Below, piece by piece: positions 1 to 11,005 of a stretch of 64,000 nt of DNA. The translations under genes were made by a program, and so were the position numbers. Source of the DNA: Balaenoptera acutorostrata (Eukaryota > Chordata > Mammalia > Artiodactyla > Balaenopteridae). The notes beneath the pieces are model-generated. The model did not search any database, was not told the origin of the DNA, and saw only the letters and a program-made list of their open reading frames with translations. Where the stretch lies: positions 36,744,428 through 36,808,427 of the forward strand of contig NC_080081.1 in assembly GCF_949987535.1 (NCBI RefSeq), read 5' to 3'. Each line of letters starts with the position of its first letter. Position 1 is the stretch's first letter.

Positions 1-1640
1 TTGTCAGTTTAAGTTTCATATCTAACCAGGGACCCTAAGCAAGTTGAGAAAAATCTTTTCTCCCCTACGTTTTCATTTCTGGCTCCTTCAAATGTTTTTC
101 TTGTTATTGTTGCTTTTGTTATTATTTTTTTATAATTTGTTCTATTTCCTTTCCTTTTTTTCTTTTTCTAACATAAACTTGTTTACTTGAAAGCTATATA
201 AAATAGATGCAAGCACTCCTATCTGTGAAATGGGATTATTACCTGATTAATATGTTATTTATACATTAATATAATTCAATATACTACCTGGAACAAAGTA
301 TATAATAAAGAATAGTCTTTACCTGTATTAGATCTATTCAGTAGGCACAATAAATATATTATTTAATTTCTAATTAAATTTGATTTATTTTTACTCCTTC
401 TAAAAATATCTCAGCTACACATCACTGCTGTTTCAATACGTCTATTTTGTATGTAAAAGAAACATCACTGTTTTGTTTGAAAACTGGAATTTAATTATGT
501 TTATACCTTTTTCTTAGTTAAATGTTATTTACACTCAAGAATTACATTCTCTCCATATCTGATTGGAAAAGACATCCAATTCCCCCTAATAACAGCGCCA
601 TTGTTTATCTTTAAGTGGCAGTAGGTAATAACAAAGCTGTTTCTCTCTTTCTCTCTCTTTTTTTCCTGCATTGTTCATGGTCGGCAGTAAAAAAGGGGCT
701 GGAGTACTCAATAAGTTGTATATTTGATAGACTTTATAAAGCAATCTTCAATATCAAATAAAAAAGAAGCAAAATTGAGCAATAAATAAAGCAACAAAAT
801 TGAAATGAATTGCACGTTGCTTGGAAAATCATAAAGGCAAGGAAGAAGAAAATTCTGTTGCTTGTGAAGTATGCATCACTTGCTTTTCTTTTCATTTTTT
901 GGTTTTTTAAAGGCTATTTGGGGGAAATAATATCTATATATATTTTCGTAGAAGAACAATGATTATCATTTTCAAGTTTTATTTCCCTTTTTGCTAAAGT
1001 GCGATGCAAAAATTTAATAAATTAACCATTGCTCCATTGAAACTTCTTCCCGTGTGACACCCAGGACACCCCACAGGTACAGAAATGGTAGGAAGCAACA
1101 AATTTCTTTCCCTCTTCTCTTCTTTTTTTACCTCCTTCCTTCCATCCCTCCCTTCCCCTATCCTCCTCTCTCTGTTCTTCAGCAATGACACTCAACTTAT
1201 TCTAGAAAAATGTTTTACCTTTAACCCATCCAGTTCTGGGTTATTCCAGAACTGTCATTTGATTGATCTTTTTCTTGGCCAATTTAACTCATTCAGTTGT
1301 AGATATTTCTCATAGTTGGGCCTATCATTATATACTCACATCCTGAACTTGGATGATTCTAGGACCATGGTTTCAGCATAGAGGTATTCTCAACATCTCT
1401 TTTAGAGTCTAAAGACTCACATAAATGCTTAGCTCTCTTCTCATATCTGGGTTTTGGAATATATTTGGGCCAAGAAATATAATTCCAAGAGTAGCTAACA
1501 TGGGTTCCTGATTATCTTTCAGGGCCATTAAACACTCAGAGCTGACACAGAATGATTTCATATCTGTTTAACAATTTTAAGCTCTCTCCAGGTAAAGTCT
1601 GTACTTTAACAGACATTCATTCATAAATGGAAATAATGAT
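1..1640. other. AT-rich non-coding DNA, no gene seen
   Basis: No exon, RNA gene or clear repeat was recognised. A polypyrimidine-rich stretch lies at about 1105-1180. The part near 590-860 looks unusually free of repeat character and is discussed as a possible conserved non-coding element. Open frames here are short and show no recognisable domain. Confidence 0.5.
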
Positions 1641-1674
1641 CACACACACACACACACACACACACATGCACACA
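1641..1674. repeat. (CA)n microsatellite
   Basis: A run of about 12 CA dinucleotides is followed by one TG interruption and a few more CA units. It is a simple length-variable repeat. Confidence 0.95.
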
Positions 1675-2566
1675 GTACATGTTGCCTAAACAGTCTCAAA
1701 TTATCTGTAATAAGGAGCCCTATTAAATCTTTTTCAGTCTATTGCAGATGAGTATCTTTGCAAAATACAATAAAGATATCATGTCATTAAAGTTTTTAAA
1801 TGTTTATTTCGATTTCTATACTTATTTTGTCAAAGACTTGTGACAAAAAATGTATAGCATATTACACTGACCTGAATATCTTTATTCCCATGGAAATGTC
1901 ACTATATCTGTTGGGATTAGATTTTGTAGGGGCACCAAAATCAAAGTGTCATAAATAAAAGATGATAAAAGTATATTTCTGTTTCATATAAAGTCTGAAG
2001 GTATGCAGGCCAGGGCTGGTATGGCAACTCTGCTTTTTGGAGTCCCCAGATACCTAGGCTTTTTCCACTTCATTTTTGATGTACTTAGACACTATTAGTT
2101 TTCCCTTTAGGGCATATAAGGACACCAGCCCTTGTCATCACATTTGTATAAACGCAGCAGGAGCCAGGAAAGAACAAATAAAAATAGGAAAACACTCATG
2201 TCAACTGCCTATTGAAGAAATTCCAAGTATCTTACATATAGCACTTCTGTTTTTATCCTATTGGCCAAAATTTAGATACATGGCTATACTTAACTACATG
2301 AGAGTGTTTGAAATGAAATCCTTATCCTGGGGAGTTTGATTGATTCAAAAAAAAGGAAAGAGGAAATTGCAAGCCATACCTGCTACATTATTGCATAGAT
2401 GCAATTTAGTGTTTAAAAGAGTTCCCAGCAATTATGCACTTGTTCATTACTTTAAAAATTCTATCTAAAGTTTATTTGACCTTCAAAACTTATTGAGAAG
2501 TAACTATTTTTTCCCCCAAAATTGGAATTACCAGAGCTGAGTTTCTGCTCTTATTTTGTCTATTTC
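1675..2566. other. AT-rich non-coding DNA, possible degraded repeat
   Basis: No gene was seen. About 2000-2190 has a mixed-composition block resembling a worn mammalian LTR or interspersed repeat, but I could not assign a family. The 87-codon open frame inside it has no recognisable domain. Confidence 0.4.
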
Positions 2567-2580
2567 AAAAAAAAAAATGA

Positions 2581-2912
2581 GGGCTTCCCTGGTGGCGCAG
2601 TGGTTGAGAATCTGCCTGCTAATGCAGGGGACACGGGTTCGAGCCCTGGCCTGGGAAGATCCCACATGCCACAGAGCAGCTGGGCCCGTGAGCCACAATT
2701 GCTGAGCCTGCGCGTCTGGAGCCTGTGCCCCGCGACGGGAGGGGCCGCGATAGAGAAAGGCCCGCGCACCGCGATGAAGAGCGGTCCCCGCACCGCGATG
2801 AAGAGTGGCCCCCGCTTGCCGCAACTGGAGAAAGCCCTCGCACGAACCGAAGACCCAACACAGCCAAAAATAAATAAATAAATAAATAAATAAATAAGAA
2901 AATCCTTTAAAA
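2581..2912 (+). mobile_element. CHR-type tRNA-derived SINE (long cetacean form)
   Basis: This is a SINE with a tRNA-related head starting GGGCTTCCCTGGTGGCGCAG. The pol III A box is around GGCGCAGTGG and an intact B box (GGTTCGAGCCC) lies near 2636. A long GC-rich body follows, then a (TAAA)n tail. Short A-rich flanks ending in ATGA before the head and ATGAA after the tail look like the target-site duplication (about 2567-2580 and 2913-2930). The body carries a 24-bp tandem duplication at 2764-2811 that the related copy at 26 kb lacks. Open frames across it are composition artefacts. The long body after the tRNA head suggests Cetacea/Hippopotamidae rather than the ruminant Bov-tA type; that is from memory of the families. 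Confidence 0.9.
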
Positions 2913-2929
2913 AAAAAAAAAAAAAATGA

Positions 2930-4489
2930 ATATAGATTTAATCTTAATACAATTAAATGACTTCCTATTAGATATGAGTGAGAAAGTTCATTTCACTGCC
3001 TCAGTAACTTTGACATAAATGGACAATCATTTTCTCAATAGTGCCATTTATTGAAGAGACAAAAGGAGGATACACTGTTATCATTTTAACTTGACAAAAG
3101 CATATGACTTCTGGGAGGGATTAAGTACTGCTATGGCAAATTTCATGGTCACTTTTTATATTTCAGGTTGAATTTTGATAACATATGCCCTTTGAAAAAC
3201 TAATATAAAAGGATATTGCTTAAACACACCTGGAGGACTTTTTTTCCTAATAAAATTTATGAGGTTGCTGTTGCCTAAAGTCATTATCAATGGAATTTAC
3301 TAATCCAAATGGGCCACTGTGAAGAAAAGAGTACTCACATTAATTTTAAAATATGTGAACATTAAAAGTACTGAAAAAAGAGAGGTTTAACCTTTTGGGA
3401 CTTTTGCTAAGAAATCACACAGTCATTTCTGCTTCCCTCCTAAAACTTCTCTTTCTTCCCCAGTGACCAGATCAAGGACAAAAAAAGAAAGAACAAAAGA
3501 ATTACAGCTTGGCTTAGGATATGTTAGAGGGCACTATTTAGATTACATTTTTGAGGATTAGACTTTGGAGATATAAAAATGCCTATACTAAAAGAAATGA
3601 GTCTTTATACATTGATTATTTTTCTGAGATTGGCATTAGTGCTCTAAATATGTATTAATATTTTCTCACATTGTGACCTTAATGTCTGAGTCACATTTGG
3701 AATTCAGATAGAAGTAATTCTGTAGCTTAGGTAAGAGATGATTATTTATTGCATAAGGTTAGTGATGGTGAAGATGAACAGATATGAATGAATTACGGTT
3801 ATTTTTTGAGCATTCATTAAAAGGGCTCAGTGATGGATTCTATACATAGGGGAGAGGTAAAAAGAGTGATGCCTGGGTATCTAAGCTGGTGAACTGAATA
3901 GATATCGTTGTCACTCATTGAAAATAGAAAGAACTGAAAGTTAACCATATTTTGAAATCAGTGCTGTACACAATTTCAGAATGGATGCAATACACAGCAT
4001 TATTATGTCCCCAAATCACAAAATAATGTGTTCTTAAGAGTAGAAAAATACTTTAGAATTTATCTAATCTACCATCTTAACTGATGATAGCTATACTGTT
4101 TCTCCTTAGATGTTTCAAGTGTTGATATTTTCTTGGATTTATAAATGCAGAATAATACTTTTTAAAATAGGCATCATTATTTTGGTATTCTTCTTATGAT
4201 AGGATGACCCCTGCTTCTTTACAGAAGATAGTAACAGCTTTGGAATTAAGGACAGTTCTATAGGACTTGCTCTATCTTTTCAAGAAGATCTTGACATTTC
4301 TTAATGAAACATTTATTAAATATAGACTACTAAATATATTTATCCCACATGCTTATTTTTTATTAGTAATATACATAGTATAGTAAAAAAGTTAGTTGGC
4401 CTTTTTCCTCAGTTCCTGGGAGCTCATCTCTAAATCCTTGACATTTCCCACATGATATGACTATCTCTGCTATTCATAGTGCACCTTTC
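2930..4489. other. AT-rich non-coding DNA, nothing recognised
   Basis: There is no gene, RNA or clear repeat. The DNA is AT-rich throughout with only short open frames. Confidence 0.5.
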
Positions 4490-5045
4490 AGACAATTTTG
4501 CTAATGATATGTGACTCATGGTGGCCCCTACATAGTTAATAATAACCAGATGACTCAGGACGGAGGTCATTTCAGAAAGATCAGTCAAGTAATTAGAGGG
4601 TCTATTTGATCTTTTAGGAAGGGAGATGGCTGGAGATTGAGTTCAATCCCTTGGTCAATGATTCAATTAATTATTCTTACTTAATGAAGTCCCCATAAAA
4701 ACTATGAACACTGAAACTTGGATGTGCTTTCCTAGTTGGGAATACCCTACATGTTGCCACATATCAATGTGCCGAGTGGGTAATTTGGCGATGTTGCAAG
4801 CTTTCCATCTGGTTTCCTCCCAGTCCTCTCCCAGGGAATCTCTCCTTTTGGCTGCTTGTGACTTGTACCCTTTTGCTAAAGTAAAACTGAAATTGTAAGT
4901 ATATAATTTTCCTAAATCCTGTGAGCCATTCCAGAAAAATATCTCACCTGAGGGGTTAGTGAATACTCCTAAATTTGTAGTCAGCTGGTCATTATTGAAG
5001 GTAGCCTGATTCCCCAGATTTGTGGCAGAAGTCATTGCGTATACA
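4490..5045 (+). mobile_element. Old ERV LTR remnant, plus strand, family not assigned
   Basis: From about 4620 the sequence has an LTR-like order: a CCCCATAAAAAC segment, a pyrimidine-rich block ending in TCTCTCCTTTTGGCTGCTTG, then a TGTGAGCCATTC stretch and an end typical of U5 regions of old mammalian LTRs. The copy is diverged and no target duplication was found. Short open frames on both strands lie inside it and are not genes. Confidence 0.5.
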
Positions 5046-5530
5046 CATAATTATTATATACATGTCATAGTTTAAGCTCTTTCAAGTTAGTTGCATTTTG
5101 TGATTTTTACACCAGCCACAGATGATTGCTGGTTTTTTAGATAGTATCATGAACTAAAAGCCATGGACTCCAAGATCTTAGAAAAAAAAGAAAAAAAAAC
5201 TTATCTAAACACTCTGTATATTATTCAGAGTGATGGTATAAATTCTGTTTTGGTACAGGTACTTCTTGTTTGTTTCTGTAGAATATTTTATGTAATATAT
5301 GTTAAATCAGAAAGTGTGGATGAAAATATTTTATGTAGTATATATTAAGTCATAAAAAAGTCTAAGACTTTTCCGTACTTCAAAGTTAAGTTAGTCTATA
5401 CAGTTTCATATATATTTTGACAGAAATATCAGATTGCTGGATCTGAGAAACAGACCAGGTATTACACCAAAAACACCAAAGTAGAATCTTAATGCCAGTT
5501 CCTGGACCCCCACACCTCATTGGGTGACAC
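5046..5530. other. AT-rich spacer, nothing recognised
   Basis: The stretch is non-coding, AT-rich and contains short A runs. It separates the preceding LTR remnant from the MLT1 LTR. Confidence 0.45.
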
Positions 5531-5742
5531 ACTGACTTAGTCTGTTCAGGCTACTATAACAAAATATCATAGACTGGATGGCTTACAAAAAATAAAACTT
5601 TATTTCTCACACTTCTGGAGGGCAGGAAGTCCAAGATCAAGGTGATAGCAGATTAGGTGTCTTTTAAGAGCCTACTTCCTGGTTCACAGACAGCTGTCTC
5701 CCTGCTGTGTCTTCACACAGGGAGGGAGCTCTCCACAGCCTC
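5531..5742 (-). mobile_element. MLT1 (ERVL-MaLR) LTR, 3' part, split by an L1
   Basis: In the plus direction this reads as the reverse complement of an MLT1 LTR: TCTGTTCAGGCTACTATAAC, then TTCTGGAGGGCAGGAAGTCC, then CTTCCTGGTTCACAGAC and a GAGCTCTC block. It stops at the L1 poly-T at 5743 and resumes at about 10854. The LTR was therefore present before the L1 inserted. Confidence 0.85.
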
Positions 5743-6189
5743 TTTTTTTTTTTTTTTGAATTTTTGAATTTTATTTTATTTATTTTTTATACAGCAGGTT
5801 CTTATTAGTCATCAATTTTATATACATCAGTGTATACATGTCAATCCCAATTGCCCAATTCATCACACCACCCCCCCAACCCCCCCGCTGCTTTCCCCCC
5901 TTGGTGTCCATACGTTTATTCTCTACATCTGTGTCTCAATTTCTGCCCTGCAAACCAGTTCATCTGTACCATTTTTCTAGGTTCCACATATATGCGTTAA
6001 TATACAATATTTGTTTTTCTCTTTCTGATTTACTTCACTCTGTATGACAGTCTCTAGATCCTTCCACGTCTCAACAAATGACCCAATTTCATTCCTTTTT
6101 ATGGCTGAGTAATATTCCACTGTATATATGTACCACATCTTCTTTATCCATTCGTCTGTTGATGGGCATTTAGGTTACTTCCATGACCT

Positions 6190-9100
6190 GGCTATTGTAA
6201 ATAGTGCTGCAATAAATATTTGGGTGCATGTACTTTTTGAATTATGGTTTTCTCTGGGTATATGTCCAGTAGTTGGATTGCTGGATCATATGGTAATTCT
6301 ATTTTTAGTTTTTTAAGGAACGTCCATACTGTTCTCCATAGTGGCTGTATCAATTTACATTCCCACAAACAGTGCAAGAGGATTCCCTTTTCTCCACACC
6401 CTCTCCAGCATTTGTTGTTTGTATATTTTCTGATGATGCCCATTTTAACTGATGTGAGGTGATACCTCATTGTAGTTTTGATTTGCATTTCTCTAATAAT
6501 TAGTGATGTTGAGCAGCTTTTCATGTGTTTCTTGGGCATCTGTATGTCTTCTTGGGGGAAATGTCTATTTAGGTCTTCTACCCATTTTTGGATTGGGTTC
6601 TTTGTTTCTTTAATATTGAGCTGCATAAGCTGTTTACATATTTTGGAGATTAATCCTTTGTCCGTTGATTCATTTGCAAATATTTTTTTTCCCATTCTGA
6701 TGGTTGTCTTTTCATCTTGTTTATGGTTTCCTTTGCTGTGCAAAAGCTTTGAAGTTTCATTAGGACCCATTTGTTTATTTTTGTTTTTATTTCCATTACT
6801 CTAGGAGGTAGATCAAAAAAGATCTTGCTGTAATTTATTTCAAAGAGTGTTCTTCCTATGTTTTCCTCTAAGAGTTTTATAGTGTCCGGTCTTACATTTA
6901 GGTCGCTAATCCATTTTGAGTTTATTTTTGTGTATGATGTTAGGAAGTGTTCTAATTTCATTTTTTTACATGTAGCAGTCCAGTTTTCCCAACACCACTT
7001 ATTGAAGATACTGTCATTTCTCCATTGTATACCCTTGCCTCCTTTGTCATAGATTAGCTGACCATAGGTGCATAGGTTAATCTCTGGGCTTTCTATCTTG
7101 TTCCATTGATCAATATTTCTGTTTTTGTGCCAGGACCATATTGTCTTGATTACTGTAGCTTTGTAGTATAGTCTGAAGTCAGGGAGTCTGATTCCTCCAG
7201 CTCTGCTTTTTTCCCTTAAGATTGCTTTGGCTATTTGGGGTCTTTTGTGTCTCCATAGAAATTTTAAGATTTTTTGTTGTAGTTCCATAAAAAATGCCAT
7301 TGGTAATTTGATAGGGATTGCATTGAATCTGTAGATTGCTTTGGGTAGTATAGTCATTGCCACAATATTGATTCTTCCAATCCAAGAACGTGATATATCT
7401 CTCCATCTGTTGGTATCATCTTTAATTTCTTTCATCAGTGTCTTATAGTTTTCTGCATACAGGTCTTTTGTCTCCCTAGGTAGGTTTCTTCCTAGGTATT
7501 TTATTCTTTTTGTTGCAGTGGTAAATGGGAGTGTTTCCTTAATTTCTCTTTCAGATTTTTCATCATTACTATATAGGAATGAAAGAGATTTCTGTGCATT
7601 AATTTTGTATCCTGCAACTTTACCAAATTCACTGATTAGCTCTAGTAGTTTTCTGGTGGCATCTTTAGGATTCTCCATGTATAATATCATGTCATCTCCA
7701 AACCGTGACAGTTTTACTTCTTCTTTTCCAATTTGTATTCCTTTTATTTCTTTTTCTTCTCTGATTGCCATGGCTAGGACTTCCAAATTATGTTGAATAA
7801 TAGTGGTGAGAGTGGACATCCTTGTCCACTCATCCTTCCTGATCTTAAAGGAAGTGCTTTCAGTTTTTCACCATTGAGAATGATGTTTGCTGTGGGTTTG
7901 TCATATATGGCCTTTATTATGTTGAGGTAGGTTCCCTCTACGCCCACTTTCTGGAGAGTTTTTGTCATAAATGGGTGTTGAATTTTGTCAAAAGCTTTTT
8001 CTGCATCGATTGAAATGATCATATGGTTTTTATTCTTCAATTTGTTAATATGGTGTATCACATTGATTGATTTGTGTATATTGAAGAATCCTTGGATCCC
8101 TGGGATAAATCCCATTTGATCATGGTGTATGATCCTTTTAATGTGTTGTTGGAGTCTGTTTGCTAGTACTTTGTTGAGGATTTTTTGCATCTATATTCAT
8201 CAGTGATGTTGGTCTATAATTTTCTTTTTTTGTAGTATCCTTGTCTGGTTTTGATATCAGGGTGATGGTGGCCTCATAGAATTAGATTGGGAGTGTTCCT
8301 TCCTCCTCAATTATTTGGAAGAGTTTGAGAAGGATAAGTGTTAGCTCTTCTCTAAATGTTTGATAGAATTCACCTGTGAAGCCATCTGGTCCTGGACTTT
8401 TGTTTGTGGGAAGATTTAATCACAGTTTCAATTTCATTACTTGTGATTGGCCTGTTCACATTTTCTATTTCTTCCTGGTTCAGTCTGGGAGGTTATATCT
8501 TTCTAAGAATTTGTCCATTTCTTCCAGGTTATCCATTTTATTGGCATAGAGTTTTTTGTAGTAGTCTCTTAGGATGCTTTGTATTTCTGCGGTGTCCATT
8601 GTAACTTCTCCTTTTTCATTCTAATTTTATAGATTTGAGTCCTCTCCCTCTTTTTCTTGATTAGTCTGGTTAATAGTTTACCAATTTTTTTAATTTCTAA
8701 AAGAACCAGCTTTTAGTTTTATTGATCTTTGCTATTGTTTTCTTTGTTTCTATTTCATTTATTTCTGCTCTGATCTTTATGATTTCTTTCCTTCTGCTAA
8801 CTTTGTGTTTTGTTTGTTCTTCTTTCTCTAGTTCATTTAGGAGTAAGGTTAGATGGTTTATTTGAGAGTTTTCTTGTTTCTTGAGGTAGGCTTTTATAGC
8901 TATAAACTTCCCTCTTAGAATTGCTTTTGCTGCATCCCATAGGTTTTGGATCATCGTGTTTTCATTGTCATTTGTCTCTAGGTATTTTTTGATTTCCTCT
9001 TTGATTTCTTCAGTGATCTCTTGGTTATTTAGCAACGTATTGTTTAGCCTCCATGTGTTTGTGTTTTTTACATTTTTTTCCCTGTAATTCATTTCTAATT

Positions 9101-9801
9101 TCATAGTGTTGTGGTCAGAAAAGATGCTTGATATGGTTTCAATTTTCTTAAATTTACTGAGGCTTGATTTGTGACCCAAGATGTGATCTATCCTGGAGAA
9201 TGTTCCATGCACACTTGAGAAGAAATTGTAATCTGCTGTGTTTGGATGGAATGTCCTATAAATATCAATTAAATCTATCTGGTCTATTGTGTCATTTAAA
9301 GCTTCTGTTTCTTATTGATTTTGATTTTGAATGATCTGTCCATTGGTGTAAGTGAGGTGTTAAAGTCCCCCACTATTATTGTGTTACTATCAATTTCCTC
9401 TTTTATTGCTGTTAGCAGTTGCCTTATGTATTGAGGTGCTCCTATGTTGGGTGCATATATATTTATAATTGTTGTATCATATCTTCTTCTTGGATTGATC
9501 CCTTGATCATTATGTAGTGTCCTTCCTTGTCTCTTGTAACAGTCTTTGTTTTAAAGTCTATTTTATCTGATATGAGTATTGCTACTCCAGCTTTCTTTTG
9601 ATTTCCTTTTGTATGGAATATCTTTTTCCATCCCCTCACTTTCAGTCTGTATGTGTCCCTAGGTCTGAAGTGGGTCTCTTGTAGACAGCATCTATATGGG
9701 TCTTGTTTTTGTATCCATTCAGCAAGCCTGTGTCTTTTGGCTGGAGCATTTAATCCATTCTCGTTTAAGGTAATTATTGTTATGTATGTTCCTATGACCA
9801 T
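6190..9801 (-). pseudogene. L1 ORF2 pseudogene (endonuclease-reverse transcriptase)
   Basis: In a live L1, ORF2 encodes the endonuclease that nicks target DNA and the reverse transcriptase that copies L1 RNA onto it. Here the frame is broken into at least five pieces. The endonuclease N-terminus is at 9801-9463 (ITLNENGLNAP, QETHF), the endonuclease C-terminus at 9212-8697, the RT core at 8190-7774 (motif [13 protein letters not shown], then [12 protein letters not shown]), RT to C-terminal domain at 7819-6650, and the C-terminal cysteine region at 6770-6192 (CWRGCGEKG). The RT metal-binding motif (F/Y)ADD reads FGDD at about 7691-7705. Open frames on the opposite strand across this span are shadows. 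It is clearly a pseudogene. Confidence 0.93.
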
Positions 9802-9849
9802 TTTCTTAATTGTTTTAGGTTTGTTTTTCTACGTCCTTTTTTTCTCTTG

Positions 9850-10781
9850 TGTTTCCTACTTAGAGAAGTTCCTTTAGCAGTTGTTGTAGAGCTGGTTTGG
9901 TGGTGATGAATTCTCTTAGTTTTTGCTTGTCTGTAAAGCTTTTGATTTCTCCATGCAATCTGAATGAGATCCTTGCAGGGTAGAGTAATCTTGGTTGTAG
10001 GTTCTTCCCTTTCATCATTTTAAGTAGATCATGCCACTCTCTTCTGGCTTGTAGAGTCTCTGCTGAGAAATCAGCTGTCAGCCTTACAGCTTAACAAGGG
10101 AATGGGGGTTCCCTTGTATGTTGTTTGTCATTTTTCCCTTGCTGCTTTTAATAATTTTTCTTTTTCTTTAATTTTTGCCAATTTGATTATTATGTGTCTC
10201 AGTGTGTTTCTCCTTCAGTTTATCCTGTATGGGACTGTCTGTACTTCCTGGATTTGTGTGGCTACTTCCTTTCCCATGTTAGGGAAGTTTTCGACTATAA
10301 TCTCTTCAAATATTTTCTCGGGTCCTTTCTCTCTCTCTTCTCCTTTTGGGACCCCTATAATGCGAATGTTGTTGTGTTTAATTTTGTCCCAGAGGTCTCT
10401 TAGACTGTCTTCATTTCTTTTCATTCTTTTTTCTTTAGTCTGTTCCATAGCAGTGAATTCCACCATTCTATCTTCTAGGGCACTTATCCGTTTTTCTGCC
10501 TCAGTTATTCTGCTATTGGTTCCTTCTAGTGTAGTTTTCATTTCATTTATTGTATTGTTCATCTCTGTTTGTTTGTTCTTTACTTCTTCTAGGTGTTTGT
10601 TAATCATTTCTTGCATCTTCTTAATCTTTGCCTCCATTCTTTTTCCAAGGTCCTGGATCATCTTCACTATCATTATTCTGAATTCTTTTTCTGGAAGGTT
10701 GCCTATTTGCATTTCATTTAGTTGTTTTTCTGGGGTTTTATCTTGTTCCTTCATCTGGTACATAACCCTCTGCCTTTTCAT
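9850..10781 (-). pseudogene. L1 ORF1 pseudogene (RNA-binding coiled-coil protein)
   Basis: ORF1 of L1 makes the trimeric RNA chaperone that packages L1 RNA. The first 188 codons (10781-10215) are open. They start MKRQRVMYQMKEQ, continue with heptad-like charged residues typical of the coiled coil (roughly residues 50-110), and then a stretch with RIIGVP that marks the RRM-like domain. The frame then breaks, and the C-terminal domain is only recognisable as diverged DNA down to about 9850. A full ORF1p is about 300 residues or more, so this copy is truncated by mutation. The long plus-strand open frames at 10102-10800 are antisense shadows. Confidence 0.88.
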
Positions 10782-10853
10782 CTTGTCTATCTTTCTGTGA
10801 ATGTGTTTTTTGTTCCACAGGCTGCTGGATTGTAGTTCTTCTTGCTTCTGCTC

Positions 10854-11005
10854 AAGGCTCCTTTTTTAAGAGAACTAATCCCATACATGAGGGTTCCACC
10901 CTCATGATCTAATCACCTCCCAGAGGTTCTGCTTCCTAATAGTGTTACATTGGGGTTAAGAGTTTAACATGAATTTAAGAGGGACACAAAAATCCTGTCC
11001 ACTGC
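10854..11005 (-). mobile_element. MLT1 (ERVL-MaLR) LTR, 5' part, continuing after the L1
   Basis: The LTR resumes with AGAGAACTAATCCCATACAT, GAGGGTTCCACCCTCATGA and CTAATCACCTCCCAGAGG, the reverse complement of the MLT1 5' half. It ends near 11005 with GGGACACAAAAATCC. Together with 5531-5742 it forms one LTR of about 365 bp. Confidence 0.85.

Larger units (their letters stand above)
5743..10853 (-). mobile_element. LINE-1 element, about 5.1 kb, 5'-truncated
   Basis: An L1 lies on the minus strand. Its poly-A tail appears as a T run at 5743-5757 and its 3' UTR covers about 5758-6190. ORF2 remains span about 9801-6190 and ORF1 remains about 10781-9850. The element ends only some 70 bp upstream of the ORF1 start, so the 5' UTR promoter region is missing and it could not drive its own transcription. 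It sits inside an MLT1 LTR whose halves flank it; related bases near GCCTC/GGCTCC at both junctions probably reflect the target duplication. Frameshifts and stops in ORF2 show it is dead. Confidence 0.93.

Noticed and set aside
2582..2655. tRNA gene suspected from A and B box sequences
   Set aside because: It is the tRNA-derived head of a SINE; there is no anticodon stem or acceptor stem that folds properly and the long SINE body follows.
2522..2881. Open frames on both strands of about 80-120 codons
   Set aside because: They lie in the CHR SINE, and similar frames recur in the SINE copy at 26.05 kb, so they are repeat-derived.
10102..10800. Plus-strand open frame of 232 codons rich in Phe/Leu/Ser
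   Set aside because: Antisense to L1 ORF1; the coiled-coil codons read backwards give a hydrophobic string that mimics a membrane protein.
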